Of a stretch of DNA of 64,000 bases, positions 17,753 through 25,551 are shown piece by piece. The stretch comes from Mycolicibacterium aurum. Its GTDB lineage: Bacteria; Actinomycetota; Actinomycetes; Mycobacteriales; Mycobacteriaceae. The stretch's first letter is position 1. Each line of letters starts with the position of its first letter. Position numbers and translations under genes: made by a program. The notes below the pieces were generated by a model. It was not told the origin of the DNA. It was given only the letters and a program-made list of their open reading frames with translations, and ran no database searches. Location: contig LT549889.1 of assembly GCA_900078775.1 (NCBI GenBank), positions 1,426,001-1,490,000 on the forward strand, given 5' to 3'.

Positions 17753-19084
17753 TCATGGTGCCGGGACTTCCGGAAGCCCGGGGAACAGCGGTGTGCCGTC
17801 GGCGGCGTACCAGGGTGCGCCGTACGGCGGCCCGCCCGGATATGGGGGAGGCGGGCCGGGGGCAGGGCCGGGCATGCAGGTCCCCAGGTGGACCTGCTCG
17901 GGTACGGCGCGGGTGACCGGGAAGTAGTCGGCGGCGCAGGTCTGCGCGATGCCCGGGTTGGGCCGCCAGTCCAGTCCTCTACCGAATCCGGTGTTCGTGA
18001 TCAGCTGTCGCACCGGGAAGTTCTTGGCGACGTCGGGCAGTGATCCGCAGCCCGGCTTGCCGCCCGGGCCGCCCTTGGCCGCGACGATCGGCAGGTGTTC
18101 CGGGTACTTGTAGAGGTCGTCGCCCAGCGCGATACCGGCGTCGAGGTAGACGGTGCGGCCGTTGCCGCCGAACCATTCATTGCCCGCCTTGTCCAGGAAC
18201 AGCTTGGCGCCCTGCAGGGTGCAGGTGTAAGACGGGCTGTACTTGAGCAGCAGGGCGGTGGTCGGCTCCAGCACGTTGACGGTTTCGACGAAATCGTCCT
18301 TGGTGTTCACCAGCAGATCGGTCCCGCTGTGCGCGAAGCCGAGTGCGCTCAGCAGCAGTGCGTCGAGACTGCTCGCGTTGGAGGAGATCGTCTCGCTGGT
18401 GACCGATGCCGCGTCCATCGCGGCCAGAATGTCCTGGGCCGCAGCGCTGTAGGCGTCGCTGAACCCCTTGGCCGAACGCCAGTCCGCGGCGATCGTGTCC
18501 ATCCGGGGGTTGAGGGCCAGCAACGTCTCGTTGGCGGCGGACGTGGCGGCACCGATCCGCTCGCCCTTGCCGCGCACCCCGTCGGCCAGCGCCGTCAGCA
18601 CCGACTTGACCTTCGGCACGTCGACCTGGTCGAGAATGCTGACCAGGCTGTCGAAGACGGTGTTCACCTCGGTGCCCACGTTGCGGGAGTGCAGCACGGC
18701 GCCGGCCTGTAGCCGGGCCGCGCTGGGGTCCTCGGGGACGACAAGGTCGATGTACTTGGCCCCGAATGCGGTGCTGGCCTTGATCTCCGGCTCGATGTTG
18801 GCCGGGATCGCCCCGGCCTGATCGGGGTCGATCTCCAGCTGCAGACTGACCGGGGTGCGGCCGCCGGTGATTCCGGAGACCCGGCCCACCTGGACGCCGC
18901 GCATCTTCACCTTCGCGCCGGTCTCCATCACCAGGCCGGTGCGCTCGGAGGTCACGGTCACCGGCAGGTACTGCCGGAAGGTGCCGGTGAAGGCTGCCGC
19001 GCACACCGCCACCAGCGCGGCGATGGTGGTGAACATACCTGCGGTCCACCACAGCGGGTGGATGTCATCGGCGCTGAGCTTCAT
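17753..19084 (-). CDS. Mce family protein, MceA position
   Basis: 443 aa. N-terminal membrane helix (about residues 11-34), MCE domain with VKMRGVQVGRVSGI and ASTAFGAKYIDL, then the helical Mce lipid-passage domain and a Pro/Gly/Tyr-rich tail (PGPPPPYPGGPPYGAP). Starts 3 bp after yrbEB. Together with mceB-F and the two permease genes this forms a complete import system; the MceG/Mkl ATPase is not in the window and is normally encoded elsewhere. Confidence 0.95.
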   Translation of the reverse strand: MKLSADDIHPLWWTAGMFTTIAALVAVCAAAFTGTFRQYLPVTVTSERTGLVMETGAKVKMRGVQVGRVSGITGGRTPVSLQLEIDPDQAGAIPANIEPEIKASTAFGAKYIDLVVPEDPSAARLQAGAVLHSRNVGTEVNTVFDSLVSILDQVDVPKVKSVLTALADGVRGKGERIGAATSAANETLLALNPRMDTIAADWRSAKGFSDAYSAAAQDILAAMDAASVTSETISSNASSLDALLLSALGFAHSGTDLLVNTKDDFVETVNVLEPTTALLLKYSPSYTCTLQGAKLFLDKAGNEWFGGNGRTVYLDAGIALGDDLYKYPEHLPIVAAKGGPGGKPGCGSLPDVAKNFPVRQLITNTGFGRGLDWRPNPGIAQTCAADYFPVTRAVPEQVHLGTCMPGPAPGPPPPYPGGPPYGAPWYAADGTPLFPGLPEVPAP

Positions 19085-19087
19085 GAC

Positions 19088-19942
19088 CTAACCCGCCAGG
19101 TTGAAGTTGCCGGACTGGCCGTAGACGGCCAGCGAGACACCGAGGACCACCAGCACCGCCGAGATCATCGAGGTGCGCACCGCGCGGCCGACCGCCTCGC
19201 CGACGCCCGCGGGCCCGCCGGAGGCGGTGAACCCGTAATAGGTGTGCACCAGCATGATGACCACGGCCATCAGCACCGCCTGGAAGAAGGACCAGATGAT
19301 GTCGGTCGGGTTGAGGAAGGTGTTGAAGTAGTGGTCGTAGACGCCCTTGGACTGCCCGTAGATCACGGTGGTCCCGACCCGGGCGGCGGTGAACGCGGTC
19401 AGCATCGCGACGCAGTACAGCGGCATCACCACGATGACGCCGGCCACTACACGGTTGGACGCCAGGTAGGCCACCGCCCGCACACCCATCACCTCGAGCG
19501 CATCGATCTCCTCGTTGATCCGCATCGCGCCGAGCTGCGCGGTGGCCCCGGCACCGATGGTGGCCGCCAGTGCGATGCCGGCGATCACCGGTGCGATGAG
19601 CCGCACGTTGAAGAACGCCGAGGCGAACCCGGTCAGCGCTTCGACGCCGACGTTGGCGAACTGGTTGTAGCCCTGCACGGCGACCAGCGCGCCGGTGGAC
19701 AGCGTCAGGAAGCCGACGATCACCACGGTGCCGCCGATGATCGCCAACGCGCCTGTACCCATGCTCATCTGGGCGATCAACCGGACCATCTCGCCGGGGT
19801 AGTGCACCAGTGCGGCGCGGATCGAGGTGAGCGTCTGGAAGTAGAACTTGGCCTGGTGGCCGATGCGGGTCAGGGCGGCGATCTGGTCGGCGAACATGTG
19901 CTGCAGCTTCGGGTGCAGCCCGCTCGGGGCGCTGATGCTCAC
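19088..19942 (-). CDS. yrbEB: YrbE-type permease B (MlaE family)
   Basis: 284 aa integral membrane protein of the MlaE/DUF140 family, second permease subunit of the Mce ABC-like importer. About five to six hydrophobic segments; the conserved segment GAGATAQLGAMRINEEIDAL (the cytoplasmic EExDAL helix contacting the ATPase) and GPAGVGEAVGRAV near the C-terminus. GTG at 19942 is chosen for its 4-bp GTGA overlap with yrbEA and its good RBS context; the upstream extension in this frame is not family-like. Confidence 0.94.
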   Translation of the reverse strand: MSISAPSGLHPKLQHMFADQIAALTRIGHQAKFYFQTLTSIRAALVHYPGEMVRLIAQMSMGTGALAIIGGTVVIVGFLTLSTGALVAVQGYNQFANVGVEALTGFASAFFNVRLIAPVIAGIALAATIGAGATAQLGAMRINEEIDALEVMGVRAVAYLASNRVVAGVIVVMPLYCVAMLTAFTAARVGTTVIYGQSKGVYDHYFNTFLNPTDIIWSFFQAVLMAVVIMLVHTYYGFTASGGPAGVGEAVGRAVRTSMISAVLVVLGVSLAVYGQSGNFNLAG

Positions 19943-20733
19943 AGCGTGGCCTGCACGCCGACGGCGGTGGCGATGATGTTGATCGCGAACAGGGCCATGA
20001 AGGTGTAGACGACGGTCTCGTTCACGGCATTGCCCACGCCGGCCGGACCGCCCTGTACGGTCACGCCCTTGTAGCAGGCGATCAATCCGGCGGCCAGGCC
20101 GAACAGGCTGGACTTGATCAGCGAGATGATGACGTCCGGTGCCTTGGTGATGACGGTCAGCCCGCCGATGAAGGACCCGGGCGTGACGTGCTGGATGAAC
20201 ACCGCGAAGGCGAAGCTGCCGATGAGGCCGACCATGATGACCACCGAGGACAGCAGGGTGGCGACCACGGTCGCCGCGAGTACCCGCGGAACCACCAGTG
20301 CCTGAATCGGATTGACACCCATCACGCGCAGCGCGTCGAGTTCCTCGCGGATGGTCCGGGCGCCGAGGTCGGCGCACATCGCGGTGGCGCCGGCGCCGGC
20401 GACCACCAACACCGTGACCACCGGCCCGATCTGGGTGACGGTCCCGTAGGCGGCCCCGGTGCCGGAGTAGTCCGCGGCGCCGAATTCCACCAACAGGATG
20501 TTGAAGGTGAACACCATCAGCACCGTGAACGGGATGGCCAGCATCAGCGTGGGCATCATCGAGACCCGGGCCACGAACCAGGCCTGCAGCAGGAACTCCC
20601 GCCAGGCGAACGGGCGGCGCGGGATCAGGACCAGCACATCGAGGGCCATCGCGAAGAAGCCGCCCAGGGCGCGCATGGGCCTGGCCGGCAAGGTCGTGGA
20701 GAACCGTTCCAGGCCGTTGGTCAGACCACGCAT
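19939..20733 (-). CDS. yrbEA: YrbE-type permease A (MlaE family)
   Basis: 264 aa, first gene of the mce operon. Hydrophobic segments and the conserved ATPase-coupling helix AMCADLGARTIREELDALRV, plus GPAGVGNAVNETV near the end. ATG at 20733 has AGGAG ten bases upstream. Transcribed from the promoter at 20804-20832 with a leader of about 65 nt. It forms the membrane channel with YrbEB and receives lipid from the Mce tunnel. Confidence 0.94.
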   Translation of the reverse strand: MRGLTNGLERFSTTLPARPMRALGGFFAMALDVLVLIPRRPFAWREFLLQAWFVARVSMMPTLMLAIPFTVLMVFTFNILLVEFGAADYSGTGAAYGTVTQIGPVVTVLVVAGAGATAMCADLGARTIREELDALRVMGVNPIQALVVPRVLAATVVATLLSSVVIMVGLIGSFAFAVFIQHVTPGSFIGGLTVITKAPDVIISLIKSSLFGLAAGLIACYKGVTVQGGPAGVGNAVNETVVYTFMALFAINIIATAVGVQATL

Positions 20734-20803
20734 CGAGGTGTCACTCCTGCTGTGGATGTGGACTTCGGCGAGGAACTGTGATCCACGCCACCGGGCGCCG
20801 CAA

Positions 20804-20832
20804 ACCTTACCGCTATAGGTATTGCTGGTCAA
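20804..20832 (-). promoter_or_regulatory. Promoter of the yrbE-mce operon, twin of the SDR operon promoter
   Basis: Minus strand: -35 TTGACC (20827-20832), 17-bp spacer containing ATACCTATAGC, -10 TAAGGT (20804-20809), then TTTGCG. The layout and most bases equal the promoter at 8978-9006. Similarity continues into the leader: both have TGTGA-x-CC, a CCAC block and CGCAAACC in the same order (with a one-base shift). ACCT...AGGT flank the -10 and may form a repressor site. Confidence 0.75.
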
Positions 20833-20833
20833 T

Positions 20834-21060
20834 CGGCGGGGCTGAATTCGGTGTCTGGTGGCACCAAAAGGCCAGGGAGATAGGCCTACTGGGGGTTGCC
20901 TGTGCAGCGCGCCCGAGCGTTGCGTCAAAGCGTTTTGCGCTGTCCTGGCTTGGGCTGGGCCGATCCGGCCCCGACGGGGTTCCGCCGCCTCGCACGTTTC
21001 CGGCACAACCAACCCTCGTCTGCGGTTTACTGGCTCGGTGACACCCGTCCGCGCACGCGT
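20834..21060. other. Intergenic region without recognised gene
   Basis: About 230 bases between the mce promoter and the next possible gene. It is GC-rich and coding-like in places but no frame has a plausible start, ribosome-binding site and family match. Nothing convincing seen. Confidence 0.4.
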
Positions 21061-21372
21061 ATGTCGGCCCCAGTCGCGGCGATCGTGCTCGGCGTGCTGC
21101 TCCTGCTCGGTATCGTCCCCGCGGCACATCTGGCCGCGGCGCGGCTGCCCATTCCGGTAACCGATCCCACCCCGGTCGTGGACCGCGATCCCGCCCCGGA
21201 GCTGACCGGACTGCGCGCACTGCCTGTCGGGCTGCCCGGATCCACCTCGGGCATCGACTTCGGCTATCCCTACCGCTACCCGATGCTCGACGCCGAGAAT
21301 CGGGCGGCGGATGCCGCGTGCCCGGGCGACCCGACTCCGCTGTGGATACTGGGGCAGACGCACTCGGGCTGA
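21061..21372 (+). CDS. Hypothetical membrane-anchored small protein, possibly frameshifted
   Basis: 103 aa from ATG at 21061. One N-terminal hydrophobic segment (residues about 4-27, AAIVLGVLLLLGIVPAAHLA) suggests a signal anchor, followed by a Pro/Asp-rich linker. No family recognised. The frame stops abruptly at 21372, but one base out of frame a coding-like stretch continues to 21418 (GLTGYGFETENYGVAI), so the gene may be frameshifted or decayed. No strong ribosome-binding site. It lies in a block of apparent relics between the mce promoter and fdxA. Confidence 0.35.
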   Translation: MSAPVAAIVLGVLLLLGIVPAAHLAAARLPIPVTDPTPVVDRDPAPELTGLRALPVGLPGSTSGIDFGYPYRYPMLDAENRAADAACPGDPTPLWILGQTHSG

Positions 21373-21573
21373 CCGGATACGGCTTCGAAACCGAGAACTA
21401 CGGTGTCGCGATCTGACCATCGACGGTGCCGTCTACCCAACGCACCCGCGGCGAGCATCGGGTTACTGGCCATCGCGATGGCGGGTCTGGGTCTGGGGCG
21501 GGCGTCCGGGGCCAGGAGCGACGATCTCGCAAGCAGTGGCTGGACCCGATAGCCGATCGGTTCAAGAACTTTC

Positions 21574-21895
21574 GTGGGACGGCATGGATGTCCCTGGCCG
21601 TCGTGGCCCGGCGGAACGTGGAGCTCAGCCAGAGCTCGTGGCCGCCGGTTCGGCCCGGCAGGTGCACCTGGCCGGGCCGCTGACGCCGGCGGTACTGAGC
21701 CTCGCCCTCTTCGTCGAGGTTGCCTGGTTCGACGTTCCGTTGGCCGGTGCGTTGGCCATCGCCGCGCTCATCATGACCACGTCGATGCTGTTGCCGATCA
21801 AGCCGTTGGATGGGGCGAACCTCGGTGGCGCCGAGGTGATCGCTGCCGTGGGGGTGGGCGCCGGCGCGGTGCTGGTGGCTCTCGGAGTCGCGTGA
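21574..21895 (+). pseudogene. Possible remnant of a membrane protease-like (M50/site-2) protein
   Basis: About 106 codons with two or three hydrophobic segments. HLAGPLTPAVLSLAL recalls the AGPLANL helix of site-2 proteases and LLPIKPLDGANL recalls their LLPIPPLDGG metal-binding motif. The HExxH helix that should precede is missing, and the upstream part of the frame is low-complexity. I read this as the C-terminal relic of an M50-like gene; it could instead be an unrelated small membrane protein. Ends 5 bp before the convergent ferredoxin gene. Confidence 0.35.
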
Positions 21896-21900
21896 CCCGG

Positions 21901-22254
21901 TCAGTGCGCGGGTGTCTCGCGCACCGGCATCGCGGCCACCAGTGGGGTGTCCACGCCGACCCGCCCGATCCCGCGTGCGCCACCGGGGGTGCCCAGCGGG
22001 GTGTCCCGGCCCGGCAGCACCGTCTCGAAGAACGCCGCATTGTCGGCCAGGTGTAGGAGATCCGCGCCCTCGAGGTCGGACTCGTACTCGATAGCGTCGA
22101 GCCGGCAGGCGATCTTGCACGCACCGCAATCCACGCATTCGTCCGGATTGATGTAGAGGGTGCGTCCGCCTTCGTAGATGCAGTCCGCGGGGCACTCCGC
22201 CACACAGGACTTGTCCATCACGTCAACGCAGGCCGAGGTGATCACGTAGGTCAT
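21901..22254 (-). CDS. fdxA: 7Fe ferredoxin, FdxA-type, DosR-box controlled
   Basis: 117 aa ferredoxin with two cluster sites: Cys9, Cys17, Cys21 and Cys25 in the N-terminal part (SCVAEC and PADCIYEG) and Cys40, Cys43, Cys46 and Cys50 in CVDCGACKIAC. The CPADCIYEG pattern is that of [3Fe-4S][4Fe-4S] bacterial ferredoxins. The usual proline after the last cysteine is Arg51. A ~60-residue C-terminal tail extends beyond the core. ATG at 22254. A DosR box lies 58 bp upstream; in M. tuberculosis fdxA (Rv2007c) belongs to the DosR dormancy regulon, which supports the name. It would carry electrons under hypoxia. The frame is open upstream into a P450 relic. Confidence 0.88.
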   Translation of the reverse strand: MTYVITSACVDVMDKSCVAECPADCIYEGGRTLYINPDECVDCGACKIACRLDAIEYESDLEGADLLHLADNAAFFETVLPGRDTPLGTPGGARGIGRVGVDTPLVAAMPVRETPAH

Positions 22255-22312
22255 GTGCTCACGGTAGGAAACCGGCCCCCACGCGCGCGCGAGGCGAAGG
22301 GCCCGAGGGGTA

Positions 22313-22326
22313 GGGACTTTGGTCCC
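22313..22326 (-). promoter_or_regulatory. DosR (dormancy) box upstream of fdxA
   Basis: On the minus strand GGGACCAAAGTCCC, matching the mycobacterial DosR/DevR consensus GGGACTWWAGTCCC at 13 of 14 positions, with AA/TT-rich flanks as in the longer consensus. It ends 58 bases before the fdxA ATG, a usual distance for an activator site. Predicts induction by hypoxia and nitric oxide. Confidence 0.8.
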
Positions 22327-22369
22327 TAATCGAGCTCCAGCGCCAGGCTGGTCGGTCCGCTCATGCCGA

Positions 22370-22611
22370 GGATGGGTTTCCAGGGGGTGGGCCGCGTCCT
22401 GGTAGCTTTCCGGATCGCGGTTGGCTGCGAAGGTGTTCACATACAGGAAAGTGCCTGCCGGGAAGGTGAACCCGCCGAGCTCGGTGTCCGCGGTCACGGT
22501 GCGGGTGGCCCGGATCCGCGGGTACACCTGTGCCGGGCTCTCGGTGTGCTCGTAACTCAGGACCGGTAGGACGGCGGAGAAGACATCGGGCGCGACGGTC
22601 GGACTAGTCAT
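22370..22611 (-). pseudogene. Cytochrome P450 remnant
   Basis: About 80 codons beginning at ATG 22611, which overlaps the sulfotransferase stop by 3 bp as a real operon gene would. VYPRIRATRTVTADTELGG, FPAGTFLYVNTFAANRDPES matches the P450 region after the K-helix and the meander start. The K-helix itself is broken (LPVLSYEHTESP, no ExxR) and the heme-cysteine loop is absent, so this cannot be a working P450. Internal and 3' deletion is the simplest explanation. The frame runs on without a stop into fdxA. Confidence 0.65.
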
Positions 22612-23851
22612 CGAGGAACCGTTCGGCATAGCCGGCAAACCGTGCCCGCACCGCATCCGGGTCCAGGCCGAACATCTCCGGCGACGTCGCCACCCGGCCG
22701 AGCCGGCCGCGCCGGTGCTCGGCGAGGTAGTCGGTGATCGCGCCGCGCGCGGAGTCGTCGAACGGCTCGCCGGCCAAGGCATAGAGCCGTTCGGCGGCGC
22801 CCAGCTCGTCGGCCAGGAAGTCGTCGAAGCGGATGTCCACCGATCGCTCCGGGCCGATCACGTGCCGGTCGCGCACACAGCCTTCGAGCAGCTGCCCCAG
22901 CCGGTCCACCCAGCGGTTGGCGATGCTCGCGACGTCGACGGTGTCGCGGTGCATCCGCTCGCTGTAGGCGATCATCGCGATCATGGACAGCGCCACCGGC
23001 ACCGGATCGCGATGGGTGAACGCCACCACGACGCCGGGAAACACCTTGTCCAACACCGGAAGCTGACCCAGGTGCTGTGGGGACTTGAGTATCCAGCGGC
23101 GCCCGCCGCGCAGGAACTGCAGGGCCTTGAGCTGGGTGGCCAGATACTCATACGACGAGGTCTGATCGCGGGACCAGTAGTAGTCGCTCCAGCGCGGAAC
23201 GTCGGCGAGTGTGTCCATCAGCATCGTGGAGAAGTCGTTGGCCAGCAGCTGGATCTCTTCGTGCGCGTGCTCGGTGGTCATCTCGTGCATCAACGCGAAA
23301 TGCGGCATCAGGGTGTTCATCACCTGCACGGCCACATCCATCCGCCCGATCCGCGGATCGGGCACGAGGCCCACCTCGGTGGGCAGCGGGAACGGCTCGA
23401 CCGACTCCCAGTACGGCAGGCTGCGGAAAGTGGGTGCGGCGGCCAGCAGATTGTGCAGATGGGTGGTGCCGGACCGGGGGAGACCGGCGATCACCACCGG
23501 AGGCAGCAACTCGATGTCGTGGATCTCCGGGTGCCGCTTGAGCAGGTCGGTGAGCAGCAGCCGGTTCTTCAACCACTGCACCAACTGTGCGTGAAAGTTG
23601 ACGATTCCCGGCCCGTGCATGTCGATCTCACGCAGTCCGGCGACGTAGAGGTCGAGGCGCTCCCGGTAGTCCTCGGGTCCGAAATCGTCCAGGCCGGTGT
23701 CGGCGCGGGCCCGGTCGTGCAGCACGTCGGCGTCGAGGGGGAAGTCTGCGGCGACGGTGCCCATCATGTCCCGGATCGCCTGGGCCTGGAGGCTGTAGCG
23801 AGGGGTGGCCAGGTCATCGAGGTGCACGGTATCTGCTGTGGTCTCGGTCAC
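22604..23851 (-). CDS. Sulfotransferase-family protein (PAPS-dependent)
   Basis: 415 aa. The 5'-phosphosulfate loop is VVIAGLPRSGTTHLHNLL at about residues 118-135, and the 3'-phosphate-binding region is RWILKSPQHLGQL with FTHRDPVPVALS. This is the stf0/sulfotransferase_3 group common in mycobacteria, transferring sulfate from PAPS to a hydroxyl of a lipid or steroid. The start is GTG at 23851, almost leaderless behind a TAACAT -10. Divergent from a TetR gene 27 bp away, which probably controls it. Confidence 0.88.
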   Translation of the reverse strand: MTETTADTVHLDDLATPRYSLQAQAIRDMMGTVAADFPLDADVLHDRARADTGLDDFGPEDYRERLDLYVAGLREIDMHGPGIVNFHAQLVQWLKNRLLLTDLLKRHPEIHDIELLPPVVIAGLPRSGTTHLHNLLAAAPTFRSLPYWESVEPFPLPTEVGLVPDPRIGRMDVAVQVMNTLMPHFALMHEMTTEHAHEEIQLLANDFSTMLMDTLADVPRWSDYYWSRDQTSSYEYLATQLKALQFLRGGRRWILKSPQHLGQLPVLDKVFPGVVVAFTHRDPVPVALSMIAMIAYSERMHRDTVDVASIANRWVDRLGQLLEGCVRDRHVIGPERSVDIRFDDFLADELGAAERLYALAGEPFDDSARGAITDYLAEHRRGRLGRVATSPEMFGLDPDAVRARFAGYAERFLDD

Positions 23852-23861
23852 GCCACTTATG

Positions 23862-23879
23862 TTACTGTCAGTTTCGTAA
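23862..23879. promoter_or_regulatory. Possible operator in the sulfotransferase/TetR divergent region
   Basis: TTAC and GTAA arms separated by 10 bases lie between the two divergent starts. TATGTT (plus strand) and TAACAT (minus strand) at 23858-23866 can serve as overlapping -10 elements for nearly leaderless transcripts in both directions. The arms are short, so the palindrome is suggestive only. Confidence 0.35.
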
Positions 23880-24451
23880 TGGCGACGGAAATTGGGCGAC
23901 CGCGTAACCGGGGCATCGACGAGGCGGTGCTGCGCGCCACCGTCGAGCTGCTCGGTCAGGCGTCATACGCCGAGTTGTCCGTCGACGCCATCGCCGCGCG
24001 GGCCGGCACCTCCAAGCCCGCCATCTACCGGCGCTGGCCCAGTAAAGCGGCGCTGGTGCACGAGGCCGTCTTCCCGCTCGACGCCACCACCGAATTGGTC
24101 TTCACCGGAACGCTTCTCGGGGACATCCGGGAGATGGTGCGGCGCACGGCGGCGGTGTTCGGCACCCCCGCCGCGCGGACCGCGCTGCCCGGTCTGGTGG
24201 GCGAGATGGCGGCCGACCCGGTGCTGCACACCGCCCTGCTGCAACGGTTCGCCGGGATCCTCGAGCACGGACTCGGGGACTATCTCGCCGAGGCGGTGCG
24301 CCGCGGCGAGGTCCGGGCCGGCGTGACCGCCGCCGACCTCGCCGAATCCATCGCCGGCATCACGTTTCTCGCACTGCTCACCCGCGGCGTCCCCGAGGAC
24401 GAGTGGATCGATCGCACCGCCACCCTCATCACGAAAGGAATCAGCGCATGA
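23879..24451 (+). CDS. TetR-family transcriptional regulator
   Basis: 190 aa. N-terminal DNA-binding domain with LSVDAIAARAGTSKPAIYRRW, the recognition helix ending IYRRWPSK, then a TetR_C_16/AcrR-type ligand domain. ATG at 23879 has no ribosome-binding site and a -10 element just upstream, so it is probably translated leaderless. Overlaps the DUF1214 gene by 4 bp and is divergent from the sulfotransferase; autoregulation and control of both neighbours is likely. Confidence 0.9.
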   Translation: MATEIGRPRNRGIDEAVLRATVELLGQASYAELSVDAIAARAGTSKPAIYRRWPSKAALVHEAVFPLDATTELVFTGTLLGDIREMVRRTAAVFGTPAARTALPGLVGEMAADPVLHTALLQRFAGILEHGLGDYLAEAVRRGEVRAGVTAADLAESIAGITFLALLTRGVPEDEWIDRTATLITKGISA

Positions 24452-25551
24452 GCCACGTTTCCAGGACGGCCTGGCGCGAACTGCTGGACACGTTGCGCGA
24501 TCTGGACCGCTCATTCCTGGAGGGGGACAAGGCCGTCACCGACGACCGTCATATCGCCGACGGCTACCGGATGTTGGCGACCACCCTGGGCGTCGCGCTG
24601 GACACCTACCTGTTCGCCGACCCGACCCGGCCGCAGTGGCTGGAGGTCAATTCACCTTGGCGACCGGACCGGCGCTGGGGCGGGGACAACACCGACGCCA
24701 TCTACTACATCTGCCCGGTCGATCCCACCCGCCGCTACCGGATCAGCGGCAATCGCGGTGACAGCGTGTACTTCTCGGTCACCGCCTACAACGAGCCGTC
24801 CCCGGGGGCCTGGTCGGACCGCATCGTGGCGCACCTGCGCGACGACCAGTTGGACTACGACGCCGACGGTAGCTTCTCGTTCGACTTCGGGCCGACACCG
24901 GACGCCGCGGTCCTGATGACCCGCGACTACCAGGCCGACCCGCATACGGGCCGGCCGGTGACCTGGCACATCGAGGCACTCGACGAACCCGCACCGTTCC
25001 GCCACGGCGAGGACGAGACCGCGGCGGCGCTGCGGGCCAGCGCGGCCTGGCTGCGCACCATGTTCGCCATCCTCCCGCTGGCAGTCGGGGTGCGCAACGA
25101 CGACACCCACAACCGCGGGCACGAAACCGTCATGGCGGGCAATGATTTCGCGGCGCCATACCAGGTGCCCGACTTCAACTTCGGCTGGTCCGCCCGGGAT
25201 GCCTGCTACTCCTACGGCAGCTTCGATCTCGCCGAGGACGAGGCGCTGGTGATCACCCACCGGGCACCGGCCTGCCGGTTCTGGAACCTGGTGGTGTGGA
25301 ACCCGTTCATGGCCGTCCCCGGCGTCCAGGATGCCCGCAGCTCGGTCAACGGACACACCGCGGTGCCCAACAGTGACGGCACGGTGACCGTGGTGCTGTC
25401 CCGCGGCATGACCAGGCACCCCAATTCGCTGACCACGCTGGACTATCCGCGCGGCAACCTGGCGTTCCGTTGGTTCCTGGCCGACCGGGTCCCCGATCAA
25501 CCACAGGTCGAGCTGGTCAAGCTGGCCGATGCCCCGGATCGGGTGAGCTAG
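24448..25551 (+). CDS. DUF1214-domain protein
   Basis: 367 aa. The C-terminal half has the DUF1214 pattern (FWNLVVWNPFM and SDGTVTVVLSRG, ending with YPRGNLAFRWFLAD). Soluble, no signal peptide. ATG at 24448 forms a 4-bp ATGA overlap with the TetR gene and has AAAGGAA upstream. Family function is not established; homologues are often next to sulfotransferases and lipid enzymes in mycobacteria. Its last 35 bp overlap the convergent luciferase-like gene. Confidence 0.8.
   Translation: MSHVSRTAWRELLDTLRDLDRSFLEGDKAVTDDRHIADGYRMLATTLGVALDTYLFADPTRPQWLEVNSPWRPDRRWGGDNTDAIYYICPVDPTRRYRISGNRGDSVYFSVTAYNEPSPGAWSDRIVAHLRDDQLDYDADGSFSFDFGPTPDAAVLMTRDYQADPHTGRPVTWHIEALDEPAPFRHGEDETAAALRASAAWLRTMFAILPLAVGVRNDDTHNRGHETVMAGNDFAAPYQVPDFNFGWSARDACYSYGSFDLAEDEALVITHRAPACRFWNLVVWNPFMAVPGVQDARSSVNGHTAVPNSDGTVTVVLSRGMTRHPNSLTTLDYPRGNLAFRWFLADRVPDQPQVELVKLADAPDRVS

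Noticed and set aside
20734..21420. N-terminal extension of yrbEA up to 21420.
   Set aside because: The promoter at 20804-20832 lies inside it; ATG 20733 has a ribosome-binding site and the permease normally starts there.
22330..22611. A functional cytochrome P450 before fdxA.
   Set aside because: The K-helix ExxR and the heme-cysteine loop are missing, so only a remnant can be supported.
22715..24451. A 578-codon plus-strand frame that includes the TetR gene.
   Set aside because: Only the last 190 codons (from 23879) are real; the rest is antisense to the sulfotransferase and lacks any motif.
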